Source: Dyella jiangningensis (GTDB lineage Bacteria; Pseudomonadota; Gammaproteobacteria; Xanthomonadales; Rhodanobacteraceae). From it: a DNA stretch of 64,000 nt. The position numbers and the translations under genes are program-made. The stretch spans positions 1,674,001-1,738,000 of the forward strand of contig CP007444.1 of NCBI GenBank assembly GCA_000632805.1, given 5' to 3'. Of the stretch, positions 15,451 to 24,476 are shown piece after piece; position 1 is the first letter of the stretch, and the number at the start of each line of letters is the position of its first letter. The notes under the pieces were generated by a model that saw only the letters and a program-made list of their open reading frames with translations, was not told where the DNA came from and searched no databases.

Positions 15451-17895
15451 ATGAATGTTTCATCCGAGTCGTTCGATCGCATGCCTGTGGTGCGGTCGGT
15501 CGAAGCTTTCGACCAGCGCTCCGGCAATCTGCTGGAGCGCCTGGTGTTCAATCACCGCCTCGCCATGATCATCGTGTGCCTGGTGGCAACGGTGATCCTG
15601 GGCTGGCTGGCGGTGGCGAAGCTGACCTTCAACGCCAGCTTCGAGAAGATGATCCCCAGCCACCACCCGTATATCCGCAACTACCTGGACAATGCCGGTG
15701 AACTGCGCGGCCTGGGCAATTCACTGCGCGTGGTGGTGGAGAGCGAGGATGGGAGCATCTTCGACCCGAAGTACCAGGACGTGTTGAAGAAGATCAACGA
15801 CGACCTGTTCCTGACGCCCGGCGTGGACCGCGCCTGGGTCAAGTCGTTGTGGACGCCGTCCGTGCGCTGGACCGAGGTGACGGAAGAGGGTTTCCGTGGC
15901 GGCCCGGTGATGCCCGATGGCTACGATGGCTCGCCGCAAGGCACCGCGCAGCTCAAGCTCAATATCGCGCGCTCAGGCATCGTTGGCCGCTTCGTCGGCA
16001 ACGACTTCAAGTCGAGCATGATTTTCGTGCCGCTGCTCGACAAGAATCCGGACACGGGCAAGCCCATCGACTATCGCGCGCTGTCGCATTCGCTTGACGA
16101 TCTTCGTGCCCGCTACGAAGCCACGCCTGGCGTGAAAGTGCGCCTGCATGTGATCGGCTTCGCCAAGCTCGTCGGCGACCTGATCGAAGGCCTGGTCAAG
16201 GTGATGAGCTTCTTCGGCGTTGCCGCCCTGATCGCCATCCTGGTGATCTTCGGCTACACGCGCTGCCTGCGCAGCACGGCGCTGGTGATCCTGTGTTCCA
16301 TCGTGGCCGTGGTGTGGCAGCTTGGACTGGTCGCCGTGCTCGGTTTTTCGCTCGACCCGTTCTCGATCCTCGTGCCGTTCCTGATCTTTGCGATCGGCGT
16401 CTCGCATGGCGCGCAAAAGATGAACGGCATCATGCAGGACATCGGACGCGGCACGCATCGCCTGGTGGCCGCGCGCTACACGTTTCGTCGGCTGTTCCTC
16501 GCCGGCGTCACCGCATTGCTCGCCGACGCGGTGGGTTTTGGCGTGCTGATGCTGATCGACATTCCGGTGATCAAGGACCTGGCACTCACGGCGAGCATCG
16601 GTGTGGCCGTGCTGATCTTCACCAACCTGTTGTTGTTGCCGGTGCTGCTTTCGTTCACCGGTGTGGATCCGGCCGCGGCCCAGCGGAGCCTGCGCGCCGA
16701 GCGCGAACAAGGCGAAGGGGAGAGTGGTCGCTCGCCATGGCATTGGCTGGATCGCTTTACCTCGCGTCGCTGGGCCTGGGGCGTACTCGCTGCCTCCGCG
16801 GGGCTCGCCTTGGTGGGTTTCGTGGTCAGCACTCACCTGAAGATCGGCGACCTGGAACCGGGTGCGCCCGAGCTGCGCGCGAGTTCGCGCTACAACCGCG
16901 ACAACGCCTACATCACCGGCAACTATTCACTGTCCAGCGACGTGTTCGCAGTCATCGTGAAGACGCCGCCCGAAGGTTGCCTGAAGTATCCGACGCTGGT
17001 CGAAGCCGACCGGTTGGCGTGGACGCTGCGGCAAGTGCCAGGCGTGCAGGCCACTACCTTCCTCGGCGATGCGGTACGCCAGATCACGGCGGGTTCGTAC
17101 GAAGGCAGCCCCAAGTGGCTCACCATCGCCCGCAACCAGGACGTACTCAATTACGGCGCGCAGCAGGCTTCGGTGAACAATCCGGACCTGTTCAACAATG
17201 CGTGCTCGATCATGCCGGTGATCGCATATCTCTCCGATCACCGCGCTGAAACGCTCGATCGTGTGGTGAGTGCGGCCGCTGCCTTTGCCGCGGCGCATGG
17301 CGCGAAGGATCGCCAGTACTTGCTGGCAGCCGGCAGCGCGGGCATCGATGCGGCGACGAATATCGTGGTGCGCGAAGCCGACCACACGATGCTGTTCTAT
17401 GTGTACGGCGCAGTGATCCTGCTCTGTTTCGTGACATTCCGTTCGTGGCGCGCCGTAGTAGTGGCGGTCGTGCCGCTGATGCTCACGTCCATCCTCTGCG
17501 AGGCATTGATGGTCTGGCTCGGCATCGGCGTGAAGGTGGCGACGCTGCCCGTGATCGCGTTGGGCGTGGGCATCGGCGTGGATTACGCGCTGTATCTGTT
17601 GTCCATCCAGCTCGCCCAGCAGCGCGCCGGCGTGCCGCTGGTTCAGGCGTATCGCCATGCCGTGCAGTTCACCGGCAAGGTCGTGGCGCTGGTTGGCGTC
17701 ACGCTGGCCGCCGGCGTGGTGACGTGGGCGTTCTCGCCCATCAAGTTCCAGGGCGACATGGGCATCCTGCTGACCTTCATGTTCCTCTGGAACATGGTGG
17801 GCGCCCTGGTGTTGATACCGGCGCTGTCACACTTCCTGCTGCGCGACGTGACATGGCGAGCCGCCGCCGAGGGTGCCTTGCAGGGCGCGGACTAG
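15451..17895 (+). CDS. MMPL/RND family transporter
   Basis: The 814-residue inner-membrane protein has the RND half-duplicated plan: an N-terminal helix (IIVCLVATVILGWLAVAKL, about 40-58), a first periplasmic loop (60-230), a block of five helices (235-400), a second loop (430-640) and a final five-helix block (645-800). The helix-4-like GVSHGAQKMNG and GIGVDYALYLLS motifs are typical of the MMPL/HpnN-like branch that moves lipids or hydrophobic molecules. AGGAGACAACGC precedes the ATG. It ends the DUF1329-YCF48-MMPL unit and probably supplies the energised step of the trans-envelope system formed with DUF1302. Confidence 0.85.
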   Translation: MNVSSESFDRMPVVRSVEAFDQRSGNLLERLVFNHRLAMIIVCLVATVILGWLAVAKLTFNASFEKMIPSHHPYIRNYLDNAGELRGLGNSLRVVVESEDGSIFDPKYQDVLKKINDDLFLTPGVDRAWVKSLWTPSVRWTEVTEEGFRGGPVMPDGYDGSPQGTAQLKLNIARSGIVGRFVGNDFKSSMIFVPLLDKNPDTGKPIDYRALSHSLDDLRARYEATPGVKVRLHVIGFAKLVGDLIEGLVKVMSFFGVAALIAILVIFGYTRCLRSTALVILCSIVAVVWQLGLVAVLGFSLDPFSILVPFLIFAIGVSHGAQKMNGIMQDIGRGTHRLVAARYTFRRLFLAGVTALLADAVGFGVLMLIDIPVIKDLALTASIGVAVLIFTNLLLLPVLLSFTGVDPAAAQRSLRAEREQGEGESGRSPWHWLDRFTSRRWAWGVLAASAGLALVGFVVSTHLKIGDLEPGAPELRASSRYNRDNAYITGNYSLSSDVFAVIVKTPPEGCLKYPTLVEADRLAWTLRQVPGVQATTFLGDAVRQITAGSYEGSPKWLTIARNQDVLNYGAQQASVNNPDLFNNACSIMPVIAYLSDHRAETLDRVVSAAAAFAAAHGAKDRQYLLAAGSAGIDAATNIVVREADHTMLFYVYGAVILLCFVTFRSWRAVVVAVVPLMLTSILCEALMVWLGIGVKVATLPVIALGVGIGVDYALYLLSIQLAQQRAGVPLVQAYRHAVQFTGKVVALVGVTLAAGVVTWAFSPIKFQGDMGILLTFMFLWNMVGALVLIPALSHFLLRDVTWRAAAEGALQGAD

Positions 17896-17978
17896 TCGGC
17901 CCGCCGTGGGCGTGCCTGATGGCGTCTGCCCGAACCATCAGTATTGACTAATCAATAAGTGAGCACTAATCTAATCCC

Positions 17979-18308
17979 ATGCTTGATGCAGCCAGCCTCA
18001 ATGACGTGATGCGCGCGCTCGCCGACCCCACGCGGCGGGCGGTGTACGAGCGGATCGCGGGCGCTGACGAAATCACTGTTGCCGATCTCACGCGGGGCAG
18101 CGGCGTTTCGCAGAGCGCCGTTTCCCAGCACCTGAAATCCTTGAAACAGGCCGGCCTCGTTGCCGAGCGACCGGAGGGTCGCAACGTCTACTACCGCGCC
18201 CAGCCGGACGGGCTCGCGCCGCTCGCCGATTGGATGGCCGATTACGGCGTGTTCTGGCGCGAGCGCTTCGATGCTTTGCGTGCCTTGATGAAGGAGATCG
18301 ATCCATGA
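17979..18308 (+). CDS. ArsR family transcriptional regulator
   Basis: The 109-residue winged-helix protein shows the ArsR recognition-helix region (SGVSQSAVSQHLKSLKQAGL, about residues 42-61) and the wing (ERPEGRNVYYRAQPDGL). It lacks metal-binding cysteines, which fits the subgroup paired with SRPBCC proteins rather than metal sensors. Its stop overlaps the SRPBCC start by ATGA at 18305. Upstream, AT-rich sequence with two TGACTAATCAAT/GAGCACTAAT-like stretches (17945-17975) is a candidate promoter/operator region for autoregulation. Confidence 0.85.
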   Translation: MLDAASLNDVMRALADPTRRAVYERIAGADEITVADLTRGSGVSQSAVSQHLKSLKQAGLVAERPEGRNVYYRAQPDGLAPLADWMADYGVFWRERFDALRALMKEIDP

Positions 18309-18787
18309 GCAACGCCGCCGTGATCGCCGACTACCGCGACATCGTGGTCGATGAAGTGTTTCCTCATGCGCCCCAGGCCTTGTGGAGGGCGCTCACCGAC
18401 GGTGCGCTGATCGCCCGCTGGCTGATGCCGCCCGATGGATTCCAGGCCGTCGTCGGCACGCACTTCACCTTCACCACGAAACCGGCGGGCGAGTGGGACG
18501 GCACGATCCGCTGCGAGGTGCTGGAAGTGGTGCCCCACGAGCGTCTCGCTTATGCGTGGCGTGGCGGACATGAAGGCAACGACGGCTACGGCTCGCGCCT
18601 GGATACGGTCGTCACCTGGATGCTCACGAAAGTGGACCAGGGCACACGCCTGCGACTGATCCATTCCGGCTTCGTGTTGCCGAAGAACGACACGGCCTAT
18701 CGCAACATGAGCGAAGGCTGGACCAAGGTGGTCGAAAGGCTCGACCTGCTCGTTGGCGGGGAAGAGGTTCCGCCGACGCGTCATTGA
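18305..18787 (+). CDS. SRPBCC (AHSA1-like) domain protein
   Basis: The 160-residue protein is a START/Bet v1-like AHSA1 domain: VDEVFPHAPQALWRALTDG opening, the conserved IARWLMPP turn, and the closing helix GWTKVVERLDLLV. Such proteins bind small hydrophobic ligands, and their genes are very often coupled to an ArsR regulator, as here through a four-base ATGA overlap. The ligand is unknown. Confidence 0.85.
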   Translation: MSNAAVIADYRDIVVDEVFPHAPQALWRALTDGALIARWLMPPDGFQAVVGTHFTFTTKPAGEWDGTIRCEVLEVVPHERLAYAWRGGHEGNDGYGSRLDTVVTWMLTKVDQGTRLRLIHSGFVLPKNDTAYRNMSEGWTKVVERLDLLVGGEEVPPTRH

Positions 18788-18829
18788 CGCAAGCGCGGAA
18801 CATCCGCGCCTTCAACCCAGGAGATACCC

Positions 18830-19246
18830 ATGAGTGACGCCTATACCGGCGGCTGCGCTTGCGGCGCCGTGCGCTACCGCATTGCTGGCGAACCGGTCTT
18901 CATGAACGACTGCCATTGCCGCGACTGCCAGCAGCGCAGCGGCACCGGTCACGGTTCCTACCTGACGTTTCCCGATCGGTCACGCGTGCATATCGATGGA
19001 CAGGCGGCGACGTGGGACATCGTCGCCGACAGCGGCAACGTCAAGACGCATGCGTTCTGTGCGCACTGCGGCTCACCGGTGTATCTCACCTTTGCGGCCA
19101 TGCCGGATCTCTTCACCGTGCATGCCGCGAGCCTCGACGAACCGGAGCGCTTCCAGCCGCAGGCGGTGACGTATGCCATCCGCCGGCCTTTGTGGGACGT
19201 GGCGAATCCGGCCATACCGGCCTTCGAGAAAATGCCGCCGATGTGA
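18830..19246 (+). CDS. GFA family (CENP-V/GFA) zinc-binding protein
   Basis: The 138-residue protein has the GFA domain zinc ligands: GGCACGAVRYR at the N-terminus, CHCRDCQQRSG near residue 30 and FCAHCGSPVY near 75. The family is named after glutathione-dependent formaldehyde-activating enzyme, but most members have no proven enzymatic role. It lies 42 bp after the SRPBCC gene with AGGAG upstream, probably the third gene of the ArsR operon, and faces the DUF1080 gene tail to tail. Confidence 0.85.
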   Translation: MSDAYTGGCACGAVRYRIAGEPVFMNDCHCRDCQQRSGTGHGSYLTFPDRSRVHIDGQAATWDIVADSGNVKTHAFCAHCGSPVYLTFAAMPDLFTVHAASLDEPERFQPQAVTYAIRRPLWDVANPAIPAFEKMPPM

Positions 19247-19263
19247 CGGCGGCATGAGCTGGC

Positions 19264-20061
19264 TCAATCCAGCGGACGTACCCAGATATTGCGGAAGCTG
19301 AGGGGCTTCGAATGGTCGCCGTGCGCCTGCAGCTTGATGGCGGCTTCGTCGTACGGCTTGTACTTCGGCTTGCCGATGTAGAACGTCTCGCCCGCAAGCT
19401 GCGTGTGGTTCTGCACGAGCACGCCATTGTGGAACAGCGTGACATAACCTGGCGATTTCACCGATCCATCGGACCCGAACACCGGGGCCGTCCAGATCAC
19501 GTCGTAGGTCTGCCATTCGCCCGGCGGGCGCATCGCGTTGACCAGCGGCGCGGCCTGCTTGTAGATGCTGGCGGCCTGGCCGTTGACGTAGGTCGTGTTC
19601 TTCCACGAATCGAGGATCTGCACCTCGTAACCTTCATCGCCCGGCCCGGTGGAGGCGAGGAAAAGACCGCTGTTGCCGCGCCCCTGGCCTTCGCCGCTGA
19701 TGTCCTTGGGAACCTGCCATTCCAGGTGCAGCTGGTAATTCCTGAAGCGACGCTTGGTCTGGATGTTGCCGGTGGTCTTGTCGACCGTCATCACGCCATC
19801 GTGCACCGTCCAGTGCGCCGGCGAGTGGTCCTTGGAGGCTTCCCACTGATTGAGGTCGTGTCCGTCGAACAGCACCACGGCATCCGACGGCGGCGCGTTG
19901 TTCTGCGCACCGGGCATGACGATCTTCGGAACCGGCTCCCACTGCTCGGTGGCCTTGGGGTCGGTGGGTTCGGCCGTGTTCGACGGCGTGGTGGACTGCG
20001 CCCAGGCGAAGGACGTTGCGAAGGTGCACAGGGTCAGCGCAGCGGCGAGTGATCGTTTCAT
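19264..20061 (-). CDS. DUF1080 3-keto-glycoside hydrolase/lyase-like protein, exported
   Basis: The 265-residue protein has a Sec signal peptide (MKRSLAAALTLCTFATSFAW, cut near AQS) and a concanavalin-like DUF1080 domain (PF06439) with LFDGHDLNQWEAS, RNSGLFLAS and YEVQILDS motifs. Pfam now names the family 3-keto-disaccharide hydrolase; members act on 3-oxidised glycosides. The ATG at 20061 has GGGAAAT upstream. It is the last gene of the leftward operon containing a GMC dehydrogenase, so it probably splits the 3-keto glycosides made in the periplasm. An upstream in-frame extension overlaps the next gene and looks non-coding. Confidence 0.85.
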   Translation of the reverse strand: MKRSLAAALTLCTFATSFAWAQSTTPSNTAEPTDPKATEQWEPVPKIVMPGAQNNAPPSDAVVLFDGHDLNQWEASKDHSPAHWTVHDGVMTVDKTTGNIQTKRRFRNYQLHLEWQVPKDISGEGQGRGNSGLFLASTGPGDEGYEVQILDSWKNTTYVNGQAASIYKQAAPLVNAMRPPGEWQTYDVIWTAPVFGSDGSVKSPGYVTLFHNGVLVQNHTQLAGETFYIGKPKYKPYDEAAIKLQAHGDHSKPLSFRNIWVRPLD

Positions 20062-20080
20062 ATGGATTTCCCGTGACAGG

Positions 20081-20983
20081 TCAAACCGTGCAGATGCCGA
20101 CGGCTTCGGCGAAGGATTCGAATGGGTCGGCCCGCGTGGGCATGAATTCGTGCGCGATGAATCCATCGTAGTGAAGGTCGGCGATGGCGGTGGCGACGGC
20201 GTGGTAATTGAGTTCCTGCGTGCCGTTGATCTCGTGGCGGCCCGGCACGCCGCCGGTGTGGAAGTGTCCGATCCACTGGATGTTGTCGCGGATGGTGCGG
20301 ATGACATCGCCCTCCATGATCTGCATGTGGTAGATGTCGTAGAGCAGCTTGACGTTGGGTGAGTTGACGCCCTTCATCACGGCCGCCCCGAAGGCCGTGC
20401 TGTCGCCCTGGTAGCCGTGATGGTCGACCTTGCTGTTCAGCAGCTCCACGCAGATCGTCACGCCGTTTTCCGTGGCGAGCGGCGCGATCTTCGAAAGGCC
20501 GGTCACGCAATTCTCGATCGCCTGCTGCGTATCGATGCCCGGCTTGCGATTGCCGAACATGGTGATCATGTTCTTGACGCCGGCGCGTTTCGCGAGAGGA
20601 ATCGTGGCTTCCAGCTCTTTCAGCAGCAATGCGTGGTTGGCCGGGTCATTGAAGCCCGTCTGGATGAAGGGCTCGCGTCGCGTGGGGTAACCCATGGAAA
20701 CGACGAGGCCGCTGTCGTTCACCACGTCCCATTCGTCGACGTGAACGAGGTCGAGGCCGGTGAAGCCCATGGTGCGGATGCGCTTGCACAGTTCGGGCAG
20801 AGGCTCCTTGGAAGTCCAGCGGCTCAGCGATTGCTTGAGGCGCCCGGCGGGAAGCTTTGCGGGTACCTTCAGCCCCGTCGTGGTTTCCGCCGAAGCGACC
20901 AGCGACGTCGCGCCGAAGGCGGCGGCTGCGGCGATACGGCCAAGGGCAGTGCGGCGGGAAATGCCCCGCGAATCGGTGGACAT
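20081..20983 (-). CDS. Tat-exported hydroxypyruvate-isomerase-like TIM barrel
   Basis: The 300-residue protein begins with a twin-arginine signal (GISRRTALGRIAAAAAFGAT) and continues as an AP-endonuclease-2-type sugar isomerase/epimerase barrel. Conserved metal ligands are visible: Glu in ICVELLNSKVDHHGYQ, Asp/His in LLYDIYHMQIMEGD, His in WIGHFHTGGVPGRHE, and a final Glu in FIAHEFMPT. The combination resembles hydroxypyruvate isomerase, but a periplasmic location makes central hydroxypyruvate metabolism unlikely; relatives in 3-keto-sugar pathways act as epimerases or glycoside lyases. It lies 19 bp before DUF1080. Confidence 0.8.
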   Translation of the reverse strand: MSTDSRGISRRTALGRIAAAAAFGATSLVASAETTTGLKVPAKLPAGRLKQSLSRWTSKEPLPELCKRIRTMGFTGLDLVHVDEWDVVNDSGLVVSMGYPTRREPFIQTGFNDPANHALLLKELEATIPLAKRAGVKNMITMFGNRKPGIDTQQAIENCVTGLSKIAPLATENGVTICVELLNSKVDHHGYQGDSTAFGAAVMKGVNSPNVKLLYDIYHMQIMEGDVIRTIRDNIQWIGHFHTGGVPGRHEINGTQELNYHAVATAIADLHYDGFIAHEFMPTRADPFESFAEAVGICTV

Positions 20984-21044
20984 GGCCTAGGCAATCCTCA
21001 GGCGTGGGCGAGCAGGTGAAGGACGTAAGCGGTGGTGCCGTGTA

Positions 21045-22100
21045 TCAGCCGATACCGAGGACCTGGCGATTGAATGCCTGGTCGGCCCCGGTGGCGGCAA
21101 AATCGTCGAACGCGCGATCGGTCACCTTGATGATGTGCTCGCGAATGAAGCGCGCACCTTCAATGGCGCCCTGGATCGGGTCCTTGATGCAGCACTCCCA
21201 TTCGAGCACGGCCCAGCCGGGGTAGTCGTACTGCGCCATCTTGCTGAAGATCGCGGTGAAGTCGATCTGCCCATCGCCCAACGAACGAAAACGTCCCGGC
21301 CGATCGATCCAGCTCTGGTAGCCGCCGTACACGCCTGCGCGGCCGTTGGGGCGAAACTCGGCGTCCTTCACATGGAAGGCGCGGACGCGCTCGTGATACA
21401 GGTCGATGAAGGCCAGGTAGTCCAGCTGCTGCAACACCATATGGCTGGGGTCGTAGAGGATGTTGGCACGCGGGTGGTGATCCACGGCGTCGAGGAACCG
21501 CTCGAACGTGGCGCCGTCATGCAGGTCTTCGCCCGGATGCAGCTCGTAGCACACATCCACGCCCGCCTCGTCGAAGGCATCGAGGATGGGGCGCCAGCGC
21601 CTGCCGAGTTCGGCAAAGGCCTCTTCGATCAGGCCGGCCGGGCGTTGCGGCCATGGATAGAACAGGTGCCAGGCCAGCGCGCCGGAAAAGGTAGCGTGCG
21701 CGGTGAGCCCGAAATGTCTGCTGGCCGTTGCAGCGAGTTTCAATTGCTCCACCGCCCAGGCCCGGCGCTCCGTGCCATGACCACGCAGGTGTTCGGGAGC
21801 GAAGCCGTCGAACAGTCGGTCATACGCAGGATGCGATGCCACCAGCTGGCCTTGCAGATGCGTTGAAAGCTCGGTGACTGCGAGACCGTGTTCGGCCAGC
21901 ATGCCGGCGATGTCGTCGCAATACGCCTTGCTGGTCGCTGCCTGCTCGAGATCGAACAGGCGCCGGTCATTGGTGGGGATCTGCAAGCCGACAAAGCCGA
22001 GCGATGCCGCCCAGCGGGCGATATCGGGCAGCGTGTTGAAGGGCGCCGCGTCTCCCGCGTACTGGGCGAGGAAAATGCCCGGTCCCCTGAGTGTCTTCAT
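21045..22100 (-). CDS. Cytoplasmic sugar phosphate isomerase/epimerase-like TIM barrel
   Basis: This 351-residue protein has no signal peptide. It shows the AP-endonuclease-2-type isomerase features: GFVGLQIPTNDRR, Glu in VCYELHPGEDLHDG, NILYDPSHMVLQQLD, FHVKDAEF and a closing Glu in AVLEWECCIKDP. Proteins of this length and motif set are common in xanthomonad and Bacteroidetes sugar operons beside Gfo/Idh/MocA dehydrogenases. A likely task is isomerising or epimerising an imported keto-sugar in the cytoplasm. The ATG is preceded by AGGTGATCACGC; the upstream gene ends 34 bp away. Confidence 0.8.
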   Translation of the reverse strand: MKTLRGPGIFLAQYAGDAAPFNTLPDIARWAASLGFVGLQIPTNDRRLFDLEQAATSKAYCDDIAGMLAEHGLAVTELSTHLQGQLVASHPAYDRLFDGFAPEHLRGHGTERRAWAVEQLKLAATASRHFGLTAHATFSGALAWHLFYPWPQRPAGLIEEAFAELGRRWRPILDAFDEAGVDVCYELHPGEDLHDGATFERFLDAVDHHPRANILYDPSHMVLQQLDYLAFIDLYHERVRAFHVKDAEFRPNGRAGVYGGYQSWIDRPGRFRSLGDGQIDFTAIFSKMAQYDYPGWAVLEWECCIKDPIQGAIEGARFIREHIIKVTDRAFDDFAATGADQAFNRQVLGIG

Positions 22101-22134
22101 GCGTGATCACCTGATCGTTGCGGGTGCGTCATGG

Positions 22135-22725
22135 TCAGAACATCAATACCGTTTCGACAGCCCAGGCCCGGCCATTGCCCGCCTGTGCCAGCGGTATGTC
22201 GGCGTGGTAGGCACCCGGTACCGCCGAATACTGCAGCACTTCGGTGCAACCGGGCTGTGAAAGGAAGAAACCCATCATGGCGAGTTTCTTGTTCATCAGC
22301 ACGAATGAGGCAGCCAGAGCCGTGGCGGTGTCTTTCGGATGGCCAAGCGATTCGGCATGCAGCTTCGTCACCAGTGCCTTGCGATCCGCATCGCTCAACT
22401 GGAGGAAAGGCTTGCCGCCCGCCTTGTCGAACGCAGCCATCGCGCTCAGGTAGCGCTCCTGGTCGGCCTTGGCATAGACGTTGGCAAACATCTGGTCGAT
22501 GAACGCGGGCACGCCGGCATCGATCGCGCCCGGCGTGTCGCTGCGCGGGATGATGATGTCGGCTACCGCGGCAACCAGGTCCAGCTGCGGTTTGCTGAAG
22601 AACTGCGGCGCGGCACCGGGTGCCTGTGCGGCGGCGTAAGCATCGAACGCGGCCAGCCACGACGGCGCGGCGACGGCGCCGACGGCGAGCGCGGAAACAC
22701 ATTTCAACCATTCGCGACGATTCAT
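22135..22725 (-). CDS. Gluconate 2-dehydrogenase subunit 3-like, Tat signal-bearing
   Basis: The 196-residue protein matches gluconate 2-dehydrogenase subunit 3 family (PF13618): DIIIPRSDTPGAIDAGVPAF followed by a helical body. It opens with a twin-arginine signal (NRREWLKCVSALAVGAVA). In FAD-dependent glycoside 3-dehydrogenases and related GMC complexes this small subunit is the hitchhiker that exports the signal-less catalytic subunit. Here the catalytic GMC gene lies 10 bp upstream and indeed has no signal peptide. GAGGAT precedes the ATG. Confidence 0.85.
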   Translation of the reverse strand: MNRREWLKCVSALAVGAVAAPSWLAAFDAYAAAQAPGAAPQFFSKPQLDLVAAVADIIIPRSDTPGAIDAGVPAFIDQMFANVYAKADQERYLSAMAAFDKAGGKPFLQLSDADRKALVTKLHAESLGHPKDTATALAASFVLMNKKLAMMGFFLSQPGCTEVLQYSAVPGAYHADIPLAQAGNGRAWAVETVLMF

Positions 22726-22735
22726 GGCGATATCC

Positions 22736-24430
22736 TCAGATGTTTCCGCGCTTGAGTTCTTCCACGGCGTGGCTGGCGGCGCGTGCCGTCAGCGCCATGT
22801 ACGTCAACGACGGGTTCTGGCAGGCGGACGAAGCCATGCACGAGCCATCGGTGATGAAGACGTTCTTGACGGCGTGCATCTGGTTCCAGCTGTTGAGCAC
22901 CGAGGTCTTCGGGTCGCGCCCCATGCGCGCCGTGCCCATTTCATGGATAGCCGCGCCCACGTTCGCCTCGACGTGATAGGGCTCGACGTTCTTGTAGCCG
23001 GCGGCGGTCATCATCTCGACCGCATCGCTGATGATCTCCTTGGCCATGAGGCGTTCGTTCTCGCGATGCTCGACGTTGAAGTTGAGAACGGGCAGGCCGT
23101 ATTTGTCCTTGCGCTGGCGGTCCAGCAAGACGAAGTTCTGGTGCGATGGCAGCATTTCACCGAAGCCGCCCATCGACAGTTGCCAGGGGCCGGGTTCTTC
23201 CGCGGCGCGCTTGAGGTCGGCGCCGATCAGGTTCTCGTCCACCAGCCGCGCCCAGTTGCGGCGGCTCGCGCTGCCCTGGTAGCCAAAACCGCGCAGGTAC
23301 GGGCGCTTGTCCGAACCGATGTTGCGATAGCGCGGAATGTAGAAGCCGTTCGGGCGGCGGCCGCTGTAGTAGCGGTCTTCGTGGCCCTCGACGCTGGCCG
23401 ATGCACCGGTGCCGAACAGGTGGTCCATCACGTTGTGGCCCACCTCGCCGCTATCGTTGCCGAAGCCGTTGGGAAAGCGGGTCGACGTGGAGTTGAGCAG
23501 GATGTGCGTGGTGCCAAAGGTCGACGCGCACAGGAAGATCACGCGAGCGAAGTATTCGGTCTGGTGGCCGGTTTCGGCATCCAGCACGCGCACGCCGGTC
23601 GCCTTGCCCTTGGCGTTGTCGTAGATCATCTCGTAGACGATGGCGTTGGGCACGATCGTCATGTTGCCGGTGCGCTCGGCCGACGGCAGCGTCGATGAGT
23701 TGCTGCTGAAGTAGGCGCCGAACGGGCAGCCGCGCATGCACTGGTTGCGGTACTGGCAGGTGGCGCGCTGCGGGCTCTGGTCGTGCTTGAGCGGGCCGGA
23801 CAGGTTGGCGGTGCGGCCAATGATGAGTTTGCGGTGGTGGAACTTGTCGGCAATGCGGCCGCCGAACTCCTTCTCCACGCAATTGAGTTCCATCGGCGGC
23901 AGGAACTGGCCGTCCGGCAGCTGCGCGAGGTGATCGGTGGCGCCGCTCACGCCGATGAAGTTCTCGACGTAGTCGTACCAGGGGGCGATGTCGGCGTAGC
24001 GGATGGGCCAGTCGACGCCCACGCCTTCCTTGCCGTTCGCCTCGAAATCGATGTCGCTGAAGCGATAGCTCTGCCGGCCCCACATCAGCGAGCGGCCGCC
24101 TACGTGATAACCGCGGAACCAGTCGAACGGCTTGGTTTCGACGTAGGGGTTGTCGAGGTCATCGACGAACCAGTGCTTGGTGGCCTGCGTGATGCCATAG
24201 AACGACGGCCGCGTATGGATCGGGTGCCGGCGCACGTCTTCCTGCGTGGGCTCGTTCGCATACGGCAATTCCCAGGGCGCCTTCGTCGCCGTGGGGTACT
24301 CGCCGTGCTTGACCATGCGGCCGCGGTCGAGCACGAGGGTCTTGAGTCCTTTTTCCGTAAGCTCCTTGGCTGCCCAGCCACCGCTGACGCCGGTGCCGAC
24401 AACAATGGCGTCGTACGTGTTCTTGTCCAT
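22736..24430 (-). CDS. GMC oxidoreductase, probable glycoside 3-dehydrogenase large subunit
   Basis: The 564-residue flavoprotein has the FAD motif VVGTGVSGGWAAKEL at its N-terminus, YHVGGRSLMWGRQSYR near 110, and the C-terminal GMC signature with catalytic His in HEMGTARMG and Asn in CQNPSLTYMALTARA. A cysteine cluster (C-x5-C-x3-C in CQYRNQCMRGC) resembles the iron-sulfur site of FAD-dependent glucose dehydrogenases. With the subunit-3 partner this is the hallmark of periplasmic glucoside 3-dehydrogenases that make 3-keto sugars. No cytochrome c subunit gene lies nearby. Two adjacent ATGs (24433, 24430) follow AAGGGG; 24430 has better spacing. Confidence 0.85.
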   Translation of the reverse strand: MDKNTYDAIVVGTGVSGGWAAKELTEKGLKTLVLDRGRMVKHGEYPTATKAPWELPYANEPTQEDVRRHPIHTRPSFYGITQATKHWFVDDLDNPYVETKPFDWFRGYHVGGRSLMWGRQSYRFSDIDFEANGKEGVGVDWPIRYADIAPWYDYVENFIGVSGATDHLAQLPDGQFLPPMELNCVEKEFGGRIADKFHHRKLIIGRTANLSGPLKHDQSPQRATCQYRNQCMRGCPFGAYFSSNSSTLPSAERTGNMTIVPNAIVYEMIYDNAKGKATGVRVLDAETGHQTEYFARVIFLCASTFGTTHILLNSTSTRFPNGFGNDSGEVGHNVMDHLFGTGASASVEGHEDRYYSGRRPNGFYIPRYRNIGSDKRPYLRGFGYQGSASRRNWARLVDENLIGADLKRAAEEPGPWQLSMGGFGEMLPSHQNFVLLDRQRKDKYGLPVLNFNVEHRENERLMAKEIISDAVEMMTAAGYKNVEPYHVEANVGAAIHEMGTARMGRDPKTSVLNSWNQMHAVKNVFITDGSCMASSACQNPSLTYMALTARAASHAVEELKRGNI

Positions 24431-24476
24431 CATGGCCCCTTGAAACAAGCAATCGGTCGAGTGTGGAGGCGCTGGC

